DNA of 64,000 nt from Gymnopilus junonius (lineage: Eukaryota > Basidiomycota > Agaricomycetes > Agaricales > Galerinaceae): positions 124,001 to 188,000 of the forward strand of contig JADNYJ010000011.1 in assembly GCA_015501075.1 (NCBI GenBank), read 5' to 3'. The position numbers and the translations under genes are program-made. The notes under the pieces are model-generated. The model had not been told where the DNA came from and ran no database searches. It was given only the letters and a program-made list of their open reading frames with translations. This document shows, in pieces, positions 36,495 through 50,000 of the stretch (positions within the stretch are counted from its first letter, which is position 1; every line of letters starts with the position of its first letter).

Positions 36495-36767
36495 TTACAT
36501 ACTGGTAACCAGCATTCGAGCTAAATCATCACTTTGAATGGCTTCAAGTTGATTGTGAATTTCCTGAAAAGGTCTCGAAATGAGCAACATTACATTATCG
36601 AAAAAATTGCATACCAGCGCTTCAGAATTACGACTCCGTTCTACTCGAACCAAGATATTCATATCAGGCCATTTAACGAAGATGGCACTACCCACTGATG
36701 GCCCGCCCTTCGCGCTGCCAGGGTCGACATAAGAGACAACGCTGAACTGGTGTCCTCGATAATGCAC
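36495..36767 (-). CDS. Small hypothetical protein
   Basis: An ATG at 36767 opens a frame that can be spliced at a GTATGC donor (36614) to a TTTCAG acceptor, giving exons 36767-36615 and 36563-36495 and about 73-75 residues ending MLVTSM-stop. The N-terminal half has a glycine/serine patch (DPGSAKGGPSVGSA) and a strand-like IFVKWPDMNILVRVE; the second exon is helical. I do not recognise it. It lies tail-to-tail with the NLR-like gene, only about 200 bases away. It could be a fragment of a longer gene. Confidence 0.3.
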   Translation of the reverse strand: MHYRGHQFSVVSYVDPGSAKGGPSVGSAIFVKWPDMNILVRVERSRNSEALVCNFFDNVMLLISRPFQEIHNQLEAIQSDDLARMLVTSM

Positions 36768-37378
36768 TCTTTACATCGCCGAAAATTTGAATTTGAAATC
36801 AACAATTCGATCGCCAAGATGATAACCGGTCGTAAGCAGCATAATAAGTCTCAAAAAACTCCAACCTCCACTTCTATACAACTTGGCAATCACTAAAAAC
36901 AATCAAGTACCACACTGTAAGCACGAAAGGATCTAGACAACTTTGAAAATCCCATGTCCCAGACGAGCAGAGATAACTATGTGGTATCATAGGACGTAGG
37001 TACGTGCGTACGTACGTATGAAATAGCAGCAGTAGCAGGAGTAACAATAGAAAAGAAAAAAATGTCTTTCATTAGAGGTCGGGAGGAAGAGAGGAAGGGA
37101 GGAGAGGGGAGGACGGGAGTAAAATTTAGAAAAAGGGAATATAAACAACAAAGTCAAAGTCAAGTAGAGCGCAGGACAAGCAACATACGGGAAAGACAGA
37201 CAGACTAACAAAGTTGCGTAGCGATCGGGTACGTACGAATCGGGTATGACAGACAGCATATAACGGACAGCGGCAGTGGATTTTGTCACTTTTATCATCA
37301 TCGCCCCAATCCCCATCCCCGTTCACATCAATCAAATTACGTCAGCCACCCACCCTCCATCCGCTCAAACGCTCAGAC
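36768..37378. other. Intergenic, polypurine and ACGT-rich tracts
   Basis: It contains a TACG-type microrepeat (about 36999-37020) and a purine-rich run at 37074-37125 that is a pyrimidine tract on the minus strand. This is probably the 3' UTR of the GPI protein gene. Confidence 0.4.
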
Positions 37379-38506
37379 TTAGAGCATCAAACCCACAACA
37401 GCCGCCACGGCGCCGGCGAGGACGCTCCATCCCAAGACCTTGTTGGACAAAGCGGCGGAGGCGGTGGTGGGCGAAGGCGAGCTACCAGAGGCACCGCCGG
37501 TTTGGCTGGCGCTGGAAGCGTTGGCGGTGGGTGTTACCTGGGAGGGGTAGAGCGAGCCGAGGGGTTTGATCTCGAAGGGCTGGGATGTGGCATAGACCTA
37601 AAGTTTTTTTAGAGAGAGGGGGATGATGGTTAGCATTGAATGGAGAAATTGGGGGTAAAGAAAGAAAGAAGGTTGATGGAAGGATATTTAAAGCACACCA
37701 GCGAGGCGGATGTGAATAAGAATAGGAATAAGAAGAGCAAATGGAAAGAGTATAGCAGATGAAAGATGAATAATTAATCTTCTTCTTCGAAGACGAAGAC
37801 GACGCAAAGAATACGGAAGAGAGGAAGATCCGAAATGAAAAGAGCTGGCTGCATGACATCGCCGGCCAGGAAAGCGGAGAGAAACGTTAGACATGACGTA
37901 CATCAGTGTTGTTGAGCGGGTTAGCAAGGAGGATAGTCCATCCTTGGCCTGCTGCCTGGTTGGATTGGTCCTGAGTGACGATGATAGAGCAGTCAAAGTT
38001 GTCTTGCTGGGCAATGATAGCCAAGGGCGAGACCAGAATTGTAGGGTCCTTTTTAATACAGCATGTCAATTGGCATCAAGAGAAGAAAATGAATAACAGA
38101 TACGAACGGAGTTGGCAACCCTGATGAGCAGAAGACAAGGGGTGTTAGACCGGAGTCGAGAGAGGAACAAGGGAAAGAAAGTGAAGGGACGCACAGGACT
38201 GTGAACTGGGGGAAAGTCGTGTTCGCGCAAGTCCATGAGAGCACGTTCTGCGATTTAGCAACTGTAGCGGCAAGAGTCAGCTTGACGTGTCAAGATAAGG
38301 GAGGCATGCGAAATGAAGAGGGAGGTGTGCGGAGGTGTGAGGAAAATGGCTTGGACGATGTGTGAGTAAGAGGGAGCATAAGACGTACCCCACCAAATGC
38401 TGCTCGACGGGCTGGTAACCGCGAGTGGGTCGGCTTTGACGACGCTGGAGAGGGTGGCAAGGGCGATGAAGGCAGCGCGTGGGAGGATGCTCGTGAATTT
38501 GACCAT
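37379..38506 (-). CDS. Kre9/Knh1-like GPI-anchored cell-surface protein
   Basis: Five exons give 187 residues. The ATG at 38506 starts a signal peptide (MVKFTSILPRAAFIALATLSSVVKA) cut before DPLAV. The single globular domain matches the Ser-Thr-rich GPI-anchored (Kre9/Knh1 N-terminal) type: SPSSSIWW, then LSWTC, FTVLVANS, ILLANPLNNTDVYATS and FEIKP. A Ser/Thr/Gly-rich stalk follows, then a C-terminal hydrophobic tail (VLAGAVAAVVGLML-stop), as in GPI proteins, with a likely omega site at Ser/Asn near residue 165. The product is expected on the plasma membrane or in the cell wall. Introns are short; one donor reads GTTCGT and another GTGCGT. The family is very conserved among mushrooms, but its exact role is unknown. 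Confidence 0.85.
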
Positions 38507-39965
38507 GGTGGATTTTTGCTGCGGTTAGTGCAAGAGGTGACTGAACTAGCAAGTTCTTCAGCGGAGGGAGCAAAAGAAAGAACGTGGGGGGGCTCGACAA
38601 GGAAGCGAGGAAGCAGGTCACGAAGCGGAGGAAAGTCTCAAGACTGGGGAAATGATGACCACACAACAGCAGGGGAGTTTCGTGGCGAAAAATCAGACCA
38701 GGAACGCACTGGTGCCGGTGATGTCCGGGCCAATTCTCGCCTTCAAAAGGGGATGGGAAATGCACTTGCTCCGGACGAGGATCGGCGTTGGCGAAGCAAA
38801 CGGGGCTAATTATAGTCTGTCGGCCTTTGGTGAGTCGACGGGAGGTGGGATTGCTGTTGGCTGAATGAATATGCAAGAGGCTTTTATGCAAAAATTACAT
38901 CGAAAAGTGAATTCAGAGCGCTTGCTGTAACGCGTGTTGGTCTTGAGTTTCGAGATGGATGAACTATTTTAGGATGGAATGCACGGGGCCTTCAATGGAA
39001 GTACGCAGCGGCATTCGGCACGTGTGCAGACTTTGATCCGAATCGGCATGGCTTTTCACGTGCGCATTTTCGAACGCGAAAGTCGCGTGGTCACGGTGCT
39101 CTGGTCAGATTCTCTTTTTCATTTCCTGGCTATCATGTTCATCGCATTCTTCTAGTCTCCAGATGCCTGTACAACGTAAACACGCTCTGGATCTGTCATC
39201 ATCGCACTTCTTGGGTCCCCATCTACAACTCTATACAGACCGGTCGACTATGCTAGTGGCTGTCTGCAAACATCTTCTAATCTTTCCGCTTTATAATGCC
39301 CTCCTAAGTGTACATTTTAAAATATGACGTTGGCCTCTTCGTTGTTGGCAATGTTGTAGCGCCTCCACGTTTACTAAGCATCTGCCGACCTTAAAACATC
39401 CCGCTGTTTCCTATTAGAGCTAGTGGTTTTGCATGTCGTTCATCGGACGCTTGGGCATGGTGTATAATCTACGAACACCTCTCGTGAGTTTATAAACTCC
39501 ATTTCATTTCTAATGCAGCTTACATTGCATTTAACAGAAGTTATAGAAATACACCGTGAATACTACCCTTGAATTGAGGAAAAAGGAGTAGATATATCAC
39601 CTGGTATTCAACTTTACAGGCTGTTTATGATCCTTTCCGCTTTTGCATGACCTTTGACACTTTGTTCTTGGGTCTCGGTGTTCATTTTGAACTTTCCTAA
39701 TTGTAAACAGGTTCTCCAGTTCTGCTTCAAATACGGATGTCGCTTGGTTATTCCTCAAGGTTTAGTAAACTCGTGCTCCGAACGGAGATGCAAAATATCG
39801 ATAAAGAACTGCGTATACCCTACAATTAATACTTGTCAGTTTGTGGGTTTGCTTCTGGTTCTACAAATGAAGAAGAAAAGATAAGTTTAAGAGGCGTCTT
39901 TATTTATTCAACAAATTGACTCCAGTCTGATTTAGGGATAATTACTGCGGACTATAGGGCATATT
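38507..39965. other. Intergenic
   Basis: This contains the promoter of the minus-strand GPI gene. The frames at 38277-38891 and 39654-39884 overlap better genes or lack motifs. Nothing else recognised. Confidence 0.4.
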
Positions 39966-42709
39966 TCATACAGCCATATCATGACCCAGATCTGGGTTAC
40001 TCGGGGAATGGCTTCTTTCTCGAGCCTGCACTTTCCTCTTTGGTGTCGAAATACGTTTCTTCGTGTGGTGTTCGCCCGGAGACCTTGTGTGCACCTTATC
40101 TGCAGCACCGTCTACTACAGCCTGAGGTGCTTTGCTCAGCTTCAAGTCAGCCCAAGGACCAGATGTTACAGTATCTGGTTCCCAGTATGTGTCACTCGGC
40201 TCCCAGCCTGCAGGATGCAGTTCTATAACGCCCCCCACTGCATTAGGCTGTGGTTCGCATGCATCATTGATATCTACAATGGTCTCTTGTGTTTTTGGTG
40301 GTTGAGAAAAAGTGTCGAAAAGACCACAGGTGAGAGGCAAAATTTGCTAGTGCATGCCAATCAGTAAAATAGCTCGACAGACAAGCGAAAGTGCATAGAC
40401 GCATACCTGAACGTCTCGTTTCTCTAATGATAGAACGTCTTTTTGAAGCAGAAACGGAATGTCAAAAATTGAATTTTGTAAACAGCACGTTCACTACTCA
40501 CTTCCTTCTTCGTGCATGCAGAAGGACGACATTACACGACCGTAAATTTCCTCTTTGGATGGTAAAATAGCGTCCTCCTGCGCCATTGATCAGATTATTT
40601 TGGAAGGTCAGAACTGATTTTTGCTCACTGGTAACAGTATGCTGATCCAGTCTGCATCCTCGGTGATGGCAATCCTAGCATGTGGATCGAACTTTTTCAT
40701 GCAAAGTATCATCAATAACTAGGTAATAAAATCTCAAGATGCCACTTACGCTCAACAGCATGTTATTGAGGATTTCCGACGGATGATTTGTCTGCAGAGA
40801 GGCTTAATGGTTTAGTCTGCTCAAGGACATTGAAATGAATATAGATACACACCACGGCTCTGGAAGAAGGAGGATCCCAACGAACAGTGCTAGTCTGACC
40901 CGATCTCGACATATTCTGCAGAACCTGGCCAAGGACCGTCCCTTGCGATCGGTTAGACCCAGAACGCGAACTATTCTGTGAGTGGGACTGTCGACTGTGA
41001 CCTGATACATCCGAATCGTTATCACCCCTTTCCTCAGTCTGGATACCCAATTGACCGAACCCAGATACCAAATTTTTCCAAACCCCATCCTGCAATTTAG
41101 GATTAATAGTCCGCACGAACAAGCACTGGTTTTGATATATCGCTCCTTCCTCAGCAGCAGGATCATCCTTTCGTAGAACCTCCACCTCGCGCGGGTCCGG
41201 CCCATTCCTAACCTCCGCGCTGCCTGATAAATCCCATCCGTACTGTCTGTCCAATATCGTGCCGGGATCTGTAGGCCTAAATGAGAGGTAGAGCGCACTG
41301 TCTTCTGCGGTGGAGCTGGAAAAGGTCGCCATGCCCCAAGACGAGGTCTTGTCGTGCCCGATCACTAGACGGACATCCCCGTTGTTGACTTCACACTCGC
41401 GGACGTTGATGATATGTTTGTACCAGTCCTCGGCATGCTGTGCGACGTATTTTTTGAACCGGAGGATGGGCATGAGGTCTTGAGAGTTGGAACCGACTGG
41501 CATGGTCAGGATGGCGCCTTCTGAGGCTGACGATTCAAAGACGAGGCTGCTGGGATAAGTGCAGTTGTGTCATAAGTTGTTAAAGGAAATGGAAAGGAAA
41601 GAGAAAAAGTACCTTGAACTCTCGGCACGACTCAATTTTTTGATCGATGCGCTGGACAGGTAACTTTCAGGACCGAATTCTGAGAGCATTTGGATATCAT
41701 TAGCCGAGTCCACCGTCAAAGGGACAAAGTTTTCCGGGACTTTGTTACGGTTGATTGGGTGGTCCGCGGGGTAGCAGATGTTGAAGAGGAACATGAAGCT
41801 ACCACGAGAGGTGATTATACCTACATCTCCAATGCGCATGCCTGTGCGCTGGTAGTCGATAGGCAAGCTTTTGTTGGGCTGTGGAATCCACAAGGGCGAT
41901 CCGCGACCTTTGGACGCTAAAAGACGATAATAGATGTCGTAGCTCGTCTGACCATGGGTAACTACCACTTCGGTGTGTGATTCCTGGTCATTCGTCAATA
42001 TGCCAATCTGCATTAGATTTAGATATTAAATCACCTTTGATATTGCCACTTTTGACTTGGAGTGTGGACCCTCAGCTCTAGGCAAGTTTTCATCATGAGC
42101 TCTTCGAAGAGCCTTTAATTAGGACCGCATGGTAATGGTTAGTAGTAGAAAATATTCATGTATCCGTGACGCTACCTACCTTTCGCTTGGGAGATTTGGA
42201 TTTTAGAGATTGCGGCTTTGGAGGGTTGTCATCCATATTATCTACCAAATTAAATTTTGATGAATATGCTTTAGATGACAAAGAGGTGTATTCAGTATTC
42301 ACCTAGAGCGCTAGCGTTGATTGTGATATTGAATTGATGCCCAGCTGTCGCAGTGAACTGTCCATCCTTTATTTCGATGTTTCCAGTGGTGTGACCGAGC
42401 ATTGAGGAGCTGCTTGTAATTCGAATGGTTCAGGAAAAGATGACCAGCGCAGAAATTGATCGCACACGTACGAGGCGGGAGGACCTTTTGTAGCTATATG
42501 GGGGGTATCCATTGTCAATCTATTGTCTTGCCCGGAAACGTCGTGGTGTATCTCTTCGATGACACGCGGCCTCTGTCCTCTGCGTGATCTGCGTGGACGT
42601 GATGGTCCTTGTTGAATTAGCTGAATAAATGCCGATAAGTAGTGGATTGAACGATTGAGAACCCTTTGTAGGAAGAAGACAGAGTTAGACTCACCACCAC
42701 TGGTTCCAT
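39966..42709 (-). CDS. Agaric-specific hypothetical protein, multi-exon
   Basis: The ATG at 42709 (M-E-P-V-V) leads into a basic, disordered stretch (SRPRRSRRGQRPR), then a segment with GQFTATAGHQF, a basic KSKSPKRK patch, and the core YYRLLASKGRGSPLWIPQPN ... IDYQRTGMRIGDVGI ... FMFLFNICYPAD. The next exon begins with LVFESSASEGAILTMP, followed by a region ending around NQCLFVRTIN, a Ser-rich linker (HSRQSHSQNSSRSGSNRSQ) and a charged C-terminal exon ending at 39966. At least eight exons with GT-AG introns are involved; the small exons between 40340 and 40800 are uncertain. I recognise the core as a large, lineage-expanded mushroom family with no known function. No catalytic motif is evident, and it has neither a signal peptide nor a membrane segment. 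Confidence 0.75.
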
Positions 42710-44000
42710 GAATCTCGCAGAAGAAGTGAGAGTGCTAAAGAGCCGGGAATACTTTGCTGAGGGAGTAAGTGATAGAGAAGTCTGCTTGGTGAGTGTATAA
42801 GGGGGTAAAAGGAGGGGACGTGTTATCTATGGGATCGGAAGGCCTTATATGTGTAATTTATTATCACAGCCTCACACAAAAAGGAAAAATGTCAAAGGAC
42901 ACAGCAATATGTCACCGGACTGGACGCCGGTAAGCGCTGATATGTCCATACTATGGTGCTGCCATTCTATAAATGTTCTCCCACTTTACTTCATTCCGGA
43001 TCCAGTTGATGAACTCAACAGCATCCGGCTGCTGGATGAGGGTCTGAGAGGGCGGAAGCGAAGCTAAAGAAACCATCTCTTCTTTGAAGTCATGCAACTT
43101 TGTCGACATGCGCAATGTGTTGCTATTGGCGATATCAACACGGATATGCCTGGTCACTTTCAGTGAACCAGGTTTTGGAGTGGAATAGAGAATTCAGTTT
43201 TAGGAAGCTTCCCCAAAAGAAAAAAAAATAGGCCCAAGGTCTAGATCCATTGCATTATTCAGAATTCCCCGAATCTATCACGTGAATGATAGATAGAAAT
43301 AGAAAGGGTTCTGTTGAGTTCGAAATGAACGACTCCCGCCAATGTCGGTCTGAGCTTTCCCACAGCCTCGAACCATGCTAAGATTTATTCACTTTCTTCT
43401 ATATATCTGAACTGCAAATTTTTTAGCTTACAAAAATTTCAACATTTTCTGCATTATATATTTTACTATAGAAGTAACATAATTACCCTTCAGCTGGCCA
43501 CGAGGAGTCAACCGAAGGTTGGCGACGAGCGGCCAGCAGTAAACTTACATTTCACATAGATCTTGAAAGGATGCAAATGGCGCCGATTGTAAATTTTACT
43601 GAGAAAGATAGAGTCAGGGATTGGCACTTGCGCCGCATACACAAAAATTGGCCATGTGGCCAGGCGTGCCCGAAGGGCCATGTTATCTGCATTGATAAAC
43701 CAGGAAGTATGCCAGACATAAATGCTTTTAGCATGAAAACGAATGATGAAGGCTCAACACATACTCATATAGAGATTGGATATCGAGAGGGTGAAGGCCA
43801 AAGTTGAGAATGACAAGAATTGTGAAGTGTCCACAGAGCAAAGGGCTGGCAGAGATGTCCGATAGGATCTTCTTCACATCGGGCGACTGTATAGTGCACA
43901 TATGAGCTTATGTTGTTTCCTGGATTGAGTGGTTTGTCAGTAATTAGCTGGCTTGGAAGACCAAAGAGCCTTATAATCACCAGTCATCCTTCCGGCACTA
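42710..44000. other. Intergenic up to the repeat block
   Basis: Short frames at 42951-43157 (minus) and 43571-43807 (plus) have no recognisable product. Base composition is still like the genic part. CpG words become rare from about 44.0 kb onward. Confidence 0.4.
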
Positions 44001-47000
44001 AAAAATAACCATGGTCAGAAAGGACGGTTGCACTTAAAAAGTTGAGAAACATTACTTGTTTTGAGCAATAAAGCATCTTACACTTTGTAGTAATGAAGAT
44101 TCAAGGAAAGATTTCTAGCAGTATATTTTGAATAATAACTGTACCTTCTTGCATCATTTGAACTTTGGTAACTTTGTATTGTCTTTATTAGGACAACCAA
44201 GTTGACCACAGCACATTTGAACAATACACCTAAGTAGTACTTTTTGGCCACGTAGTAGGGTTTCCTTCTGAATCGACATGAAAAAAATCGGTAATCTTGT
44301 CAATTTTGACCATATGGATTATCGTGTTTGATATTAGACCAATCAAGTGGAGAGGCTTAGCATTATATAAGTAATGAGCAGGGAAATATGTCTAGCATGA
44401 AACGTGCACTGATTTGACTGGCCCAGTTGGTCCCCCTCTCACACACCAACCATACCTTGCATACTCTCTCTTTTAATCATAGGATTGAGAGGGAGTGGTG
44501 GTGTCTCTGGGACAAAGGCCCTGCTGATTTTAATGACATAAGTCATTGCAAAACCCCTTTTCTACCACCATAACAGTTCATTCAGGACCTTAGTTGCTCT
44601 GGTTGCTCATGAGAGTAGGGAAGAAATACTATTTCATTCATTCACAGCAAAACAATGCACAGATACAAAACTATCATATGGTGACAAGTAGGACATAGTG
44701 AAGACTGGCCAATGCTCACACAAGATACAACAGCAAAAGAAAATGTCGAAGTGGCTGCCTATATCTTTAGATCTCTTATTTGGAGGGCATAAGGAGACTG
44801 ATGTTGATGTATAGTTGAGTTGGGTACACAAGCGGCAGGGTTACACAGAAGAGGCTCACCTCATGGAGTTGCTGGCAGATGAGGAAGCTGATGAAGAGAG
44901 AATTCCCGATGATGGCAAGCTGGAAGGCTCTGGTGATGACTTTGATGGCTGACATAATGATGGCCAGCAGGGCTTAAATAATGCCTTAAATAAACTCTTA
45001 ATTAAGAGTCATACCTAAGACCTAAGACTTAGCTGAAAATTTTGGCCTTAATAAGGCCTTAGACTACAACACTGATCCTAGGAAAGAATGTTAGAGAAAG
45101 TCTGCAAGAAGGGTAGCAACAACTTACTTGTAGTCTTGAGAATGTGTTCATGGCTTTACTGCAACATACCTGTTTGAAATGAGGCCAAATTGCTATCTCA
45201 AAAGGGTAAATGAGGTCTTGCGAGGCCAAGGTGTGACTTCAAGAAAGATTATCAGACAAGGAGGAATGAAGAGGATGGAAAACATACTGAGAATGTGCAA
45301 ATTATATGGCTGTCACACCAGGAGCTATGAGAGTCAATCAAGTAGGCAGCAGTTGAGGCTGCAGGCATGGGTGGATGGAGTTGGGTTGGCCATGTCACCA
45401 GCAATTGAGGAGGGCACATAAGGGGATATTGACCTTGTCAACAGTGGAAGAGGCAGTGGAGCATGAGCAGCATCAATGGTGGTGGCAGAAGCAAGGGGTA
45501 ACTGCAGAATTGTGGCCCTTCAGAAATCAGTAGATAACAAGGCTGGAGCACTTCAAGACTTACCAGTCACCCTAGGTTCATTGGATGATGAGCCTTCATG
45601 ATTTATGATGTTCATAGAGGACATAGGGTGCCCATTCAAAACTGTGTGATAGAAACTCACTGTCAGATATGATTTGGTGATGCAAATACTGAGAATTGAC
45701 ATGTACCATATCATTTGCCTCTTGCCCAATGTTAAAGCATCAGTTACATTCCTGGGTAAGTCAGATTGTAAGTTATATTTGAAAGCATGCATTGCCAGGA
45801 GGGAGGGGTAGGGGTGCATACCTTGCACATCAGGTAGATGAGCAATGTGGTTGTTGGCAGTTGTTGAAGGCAAAGCCTACAAGCATGAGAGGCAGCCACT
45901 GGAAGAAAGGCTTAGCACAGCATGAGGGAAGTGGTGATGGGAAATTCAGCTCACTGGTGTTGGCGAGGGAGGCTGCAGGTGAAGGTGGAAGGGGTGGCCA
46001 TGTATCTTGTCAGGCATTGGCACTGGGCTGGTCAATGACAGTGATAGGGTACCTACCTGGTTACCCATGAATTTCGCAATTTTACTATATTTATGCACTA
46101 AATATATCATTAATGATCCCAGATAACACACCTAATACAAGGGTATTAAGAGTAGGCAGTATGACCTCATACTGGCCAACTAAAGATGGAGTGTCTATTA
46201 TGAAACTACTACCAATAGTGTGATGGTAGTAACTGAGTAATGACCTGGGACTAGGTCTATTCAGTAAGCTCAGAGGCACCTATAACAAAGGTTACCAAAG
46301 ATCTAAATAGGACCTAGTAATACACTCGAGTCATTAACTATCAAGAGGGGCATTGCCGATATGTGATGATACCCAAGACCTGATAATAGTGCAAACCTCT
46401 AAATATGGAGGTAGCCCAGAATATCTAAATAACTCACATAAGGAAATATGGTGATTAGCATGGAAACACCCATCCAATAATAGATACAGCTTAAGTGGGA
46501 GATAGTCCACCCACCAGCCTGGCACCACAATGGTGCAATAGCTTGAGGCCTAGCATCTAGACTAAATAGCATGTCATTATCCTGATGATAAGACCACTAG
46601 CTGAATTAATTGGACCTAACTGAGTGGACAATTCCCCCATCACTCAAAAGTACATTAGTAAAATAGTGCACCAAATTAGGCATGGACCTGCTGAGTAGGG
46701 ATAGAGTACACCCAGCAGTTGTATATGCTAATAATAGAGACTCTCTCATAGGTATAAAAGCTGTAGAAAACCAGTAGAATAGGCAGGCAATCCACCCTGT
46801 AGAGTGCAGATAATAGTGCAGACACATTCAGGAGGAGTACCTCAGTGATTAACCAAATAATTGATCATTCCATTTCATTTCATTGAAATCAATTGAAGTT
46901 GTGGCCTGTTTCATTTCATTTCATTTCAAGCCACTTGCATTGAGAACCCTCATTTCATTTCATTTCATTTCATTTCATTTCATTTCATTTCATTTCATTT

Positions 47001-50000
47001 CATTTCATTTCATTTCATTTCATTTCATTTCATTTCATTTCATTTCATTTCATTTCATTTCATTTCATTTCATTTCATTTCATTTCATTTCATTTCATTT
47101 CATTTCATTTCATTTCATTTCATTTCATTTCAGGGTCAGAACTTGCTAAGATACTCTACTGTGTTTAGCATAGACAGTTAAATCAAAGCACCCCAGTTCA
47201 TCGGTACTTTGGCAATTAGCTTTTTTTCACTTGTACAAGCTAAAAAAGGTAAAAAAGGGACAAAAAGCTGGCCATCAGAATCCGGGCCTGGATTCCCGAA
47301 AAGCACAGACTTTGTACCAAACGTTCAGAAAGGCCAGAGCTGAAGAGGACCATGAAATTGATTCTCTGTATCACGAATCGTGGCACAGGAGATGAAACAA
47401 TGTGAAACTTTGCCATTGCTGACCATATGACATACTAAATTTTTGAGCAATTGGCCGAAAAAGCGGAAAAGCTAAAAAGTAAATTGCCGACTTGCTGATG
47501 TTAAGAGCCAACCAAAAGACTACCAAGTCACTAAGATCTTAAAATCTATTCAAAGCCTCCAAACAACTTTACCTAGAGCTTGTCTCAATAGAGGTGTTTG
47601 TGAAAACAAGAGTTGAATTTGAAGTAGAGTGTGTTGTTGTTGTTGTAGGATGATAACTAGCATGCTAAACTAAGAGCTCTACTCTTATGTTCACCCTTAA
47701 GCAAGAACTAGCATTTCAATGGGGGAGAGGTGATGGGTGATGGCAGCATGTCATTTTCCATGTGGTCAGCTGCACTGAATGGGGTGGTGGACAACATTAC
47801 CTCTGTCTCACATTTGCAAGCAAGCAAGGGTTAGCAAAAGTGGCAGCAATGATGAACCTGGGGGAGGGAGGGGTAGGTAGTCAGCACAGAAAAAAGAAGG
47901 AAAAAAAAACAAAGATGAGCTCATGATCATAATTGCCAGCTCATCCTTTTACTGCATTGAAACCTGCCAATCCACCAGAAGATGTAATCTTCCTGGGGCA
48001 ACAATCCTCCATATCACATTTGCAAGCAAGGGAGGGGGTAAAGGCAGTAGGGATGATGCCAAGGTCAATGAAAGAGGTCAGTACATACCTGGAAATTCAC
48101 CTAGTTTCCATGCTCATAAGTGAGGCATGTTAGCAAAATACAAATGACCTTGATGAAGACACCTGAGCAATGCACCTAGGTGCATTAATGTGAGCATTCA
48201 AACCCCATGTCTATCAGGTTCTTGAGATACTCACAATCATGATATGGGTTATGGATGACCTGAAAAGACCCTAGAAGATAATAAGTGAGAAATACAATCA
48301 AGGAAACAAGCATATACTTACCATAAATGTCCTTGCCATGTCCTTGCCTTTGATCCTGACCCCTACCTGCTTCATTGCAGGATCATTCTAGAGCTGAGTC
48401 ACTATGTACCCTGTGAGAGAGATGGCAGGCAGTTGGTCTAGAGTCTTTGCAAGAAGCACCTGGAAAGACACCATGGCAGCACCAGCATGTTGTGTTAGTG
48501 CTGGTCGAGAGGAAAGATGTAATTTATAAAGTCCAATTCAGGCAACATGACTTAGCCCAAATTGTCATAAGAAATTCAATTACCAGATATTGAGAGAGAG
48601 TCTGAGAATCTCTATCATTACTATAGCAAAAAATTCCAATGGCTGTAATTTGAGAATATTGTGAAGGAATGTCAGATTGCCTCAAACTTTACCACAGCCA
48701 TATTTTTTGATCTTTTGCTGTGTTCTATTATTTCTCAGATTACACCCTGTTCTATCTTAAACTCTATGAATCAAAGCTATGATGAGGATAATGATGCAGT
48801 TGTGACAATCAGATATGGAACATATTCAAAAAATTATAAAACTTACTGCAACAAACATTTTGAATGCTTTGAAACATTGAAGGATGATGTGCTGATTTTC
48901 CAAGGGCTGCATCCCTTTGCCATGGTCACCATAATGGGCACTGTCTGGTACAGGGGGAATGAACTAAAAAATGATAGTCTCATCTGCAGGGTATGAAGCC
49001 ATTGTTATAGCCACTTCCAAGGTCTTGGTAACTGGAATCAAGTAAAACACCACAGCAGTGCCAATCATCACAATACCAGGCATAAGCTTATAGGTCAGCT
49101 CTGGAAGACCAGCTAATCTGTGATTCCCATTGTTCTGATGGAAGGCAGCAATTGCCTCGGCAATGAGCTGGGGTTCAATATCATGAAGATAGGCTTGACC
49201 TCAATGCTATAAAGGCATTAGAAAGTTTGATTCCTCAAGATGACAATATTCACCTTGTCCTCCTGCACAAGCAGAATGAACAAATCATCTTCAATTATGC
49301 AGATGTCAGTTTTCACATCTACCTGCTGGCCAGCCATGATGAAGCTAATTTCCTTCCTGGAATGGATCATGTGCTGCCAGCCACTATTGTATTTCAGTAC
49401 ACTGCTAATTGGTTGAAACACGGTTGCCAGTGAGTAGGTTGGTGATGGTTTTAAGGTAGGATTGTCACATGGAAGGCACATAACATCAACATGGAAACCA
49501 GGTTTTCAAAAAATGATGGTAGGGTGATGGTCAATTGGTGGCTACGACATGGCCAAGAGGTCTCAGGTGAAGGTTATTCATTCATGCTGGGGGGTGATGG
49601 ATGTTCATGCAGTCACCAGATAGTGATTCCATGGGTTTACCATATAGTGGTTCATATGATAATGGATTGTCCTCTACCTGGGATCCATCTAGACAATCCA
49701 TATGAGCTCTTACTGACCATATCTATATGACCTAGAGTGCCAGTTCTGTTCAAGTGTTGAAAATATGAACTTATGATATTAAATTCATAGGAATACAGTC
49801 AGCCATATACCTTATAATCATTTTAGAGCCCTCACAGTGCCAAAAAGGCAGAGTTTTTGAGCTCCATGAAGAGGACTGTGTGACAGCCTTGTGAAAATCA
49901 TACAAGTCATTCAAACTCCACTCCATTGTTTGGTTATTTCCAACTTCTGCTAAACTTCAACCAGAACCAAACACGGTTGTCTCTCTCTCTCCCCACAACC

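Noticed and set aside
37276..37612. Plus-strand frames of about 100 codons
   Set aside because: They are antisense shadows of the last exon of the GPI protein gene.
42951..43157. A 68-codon minus-strand frame ahead of the agaric hypothetical gene
   Set aside because: It has no recognisable motif and no splice-linked continuation.
46883..47149. An 88-residue frame of repeating F-H-F-I-S
   Set aside because: It is purely the translation of the CATTT microsatellite.
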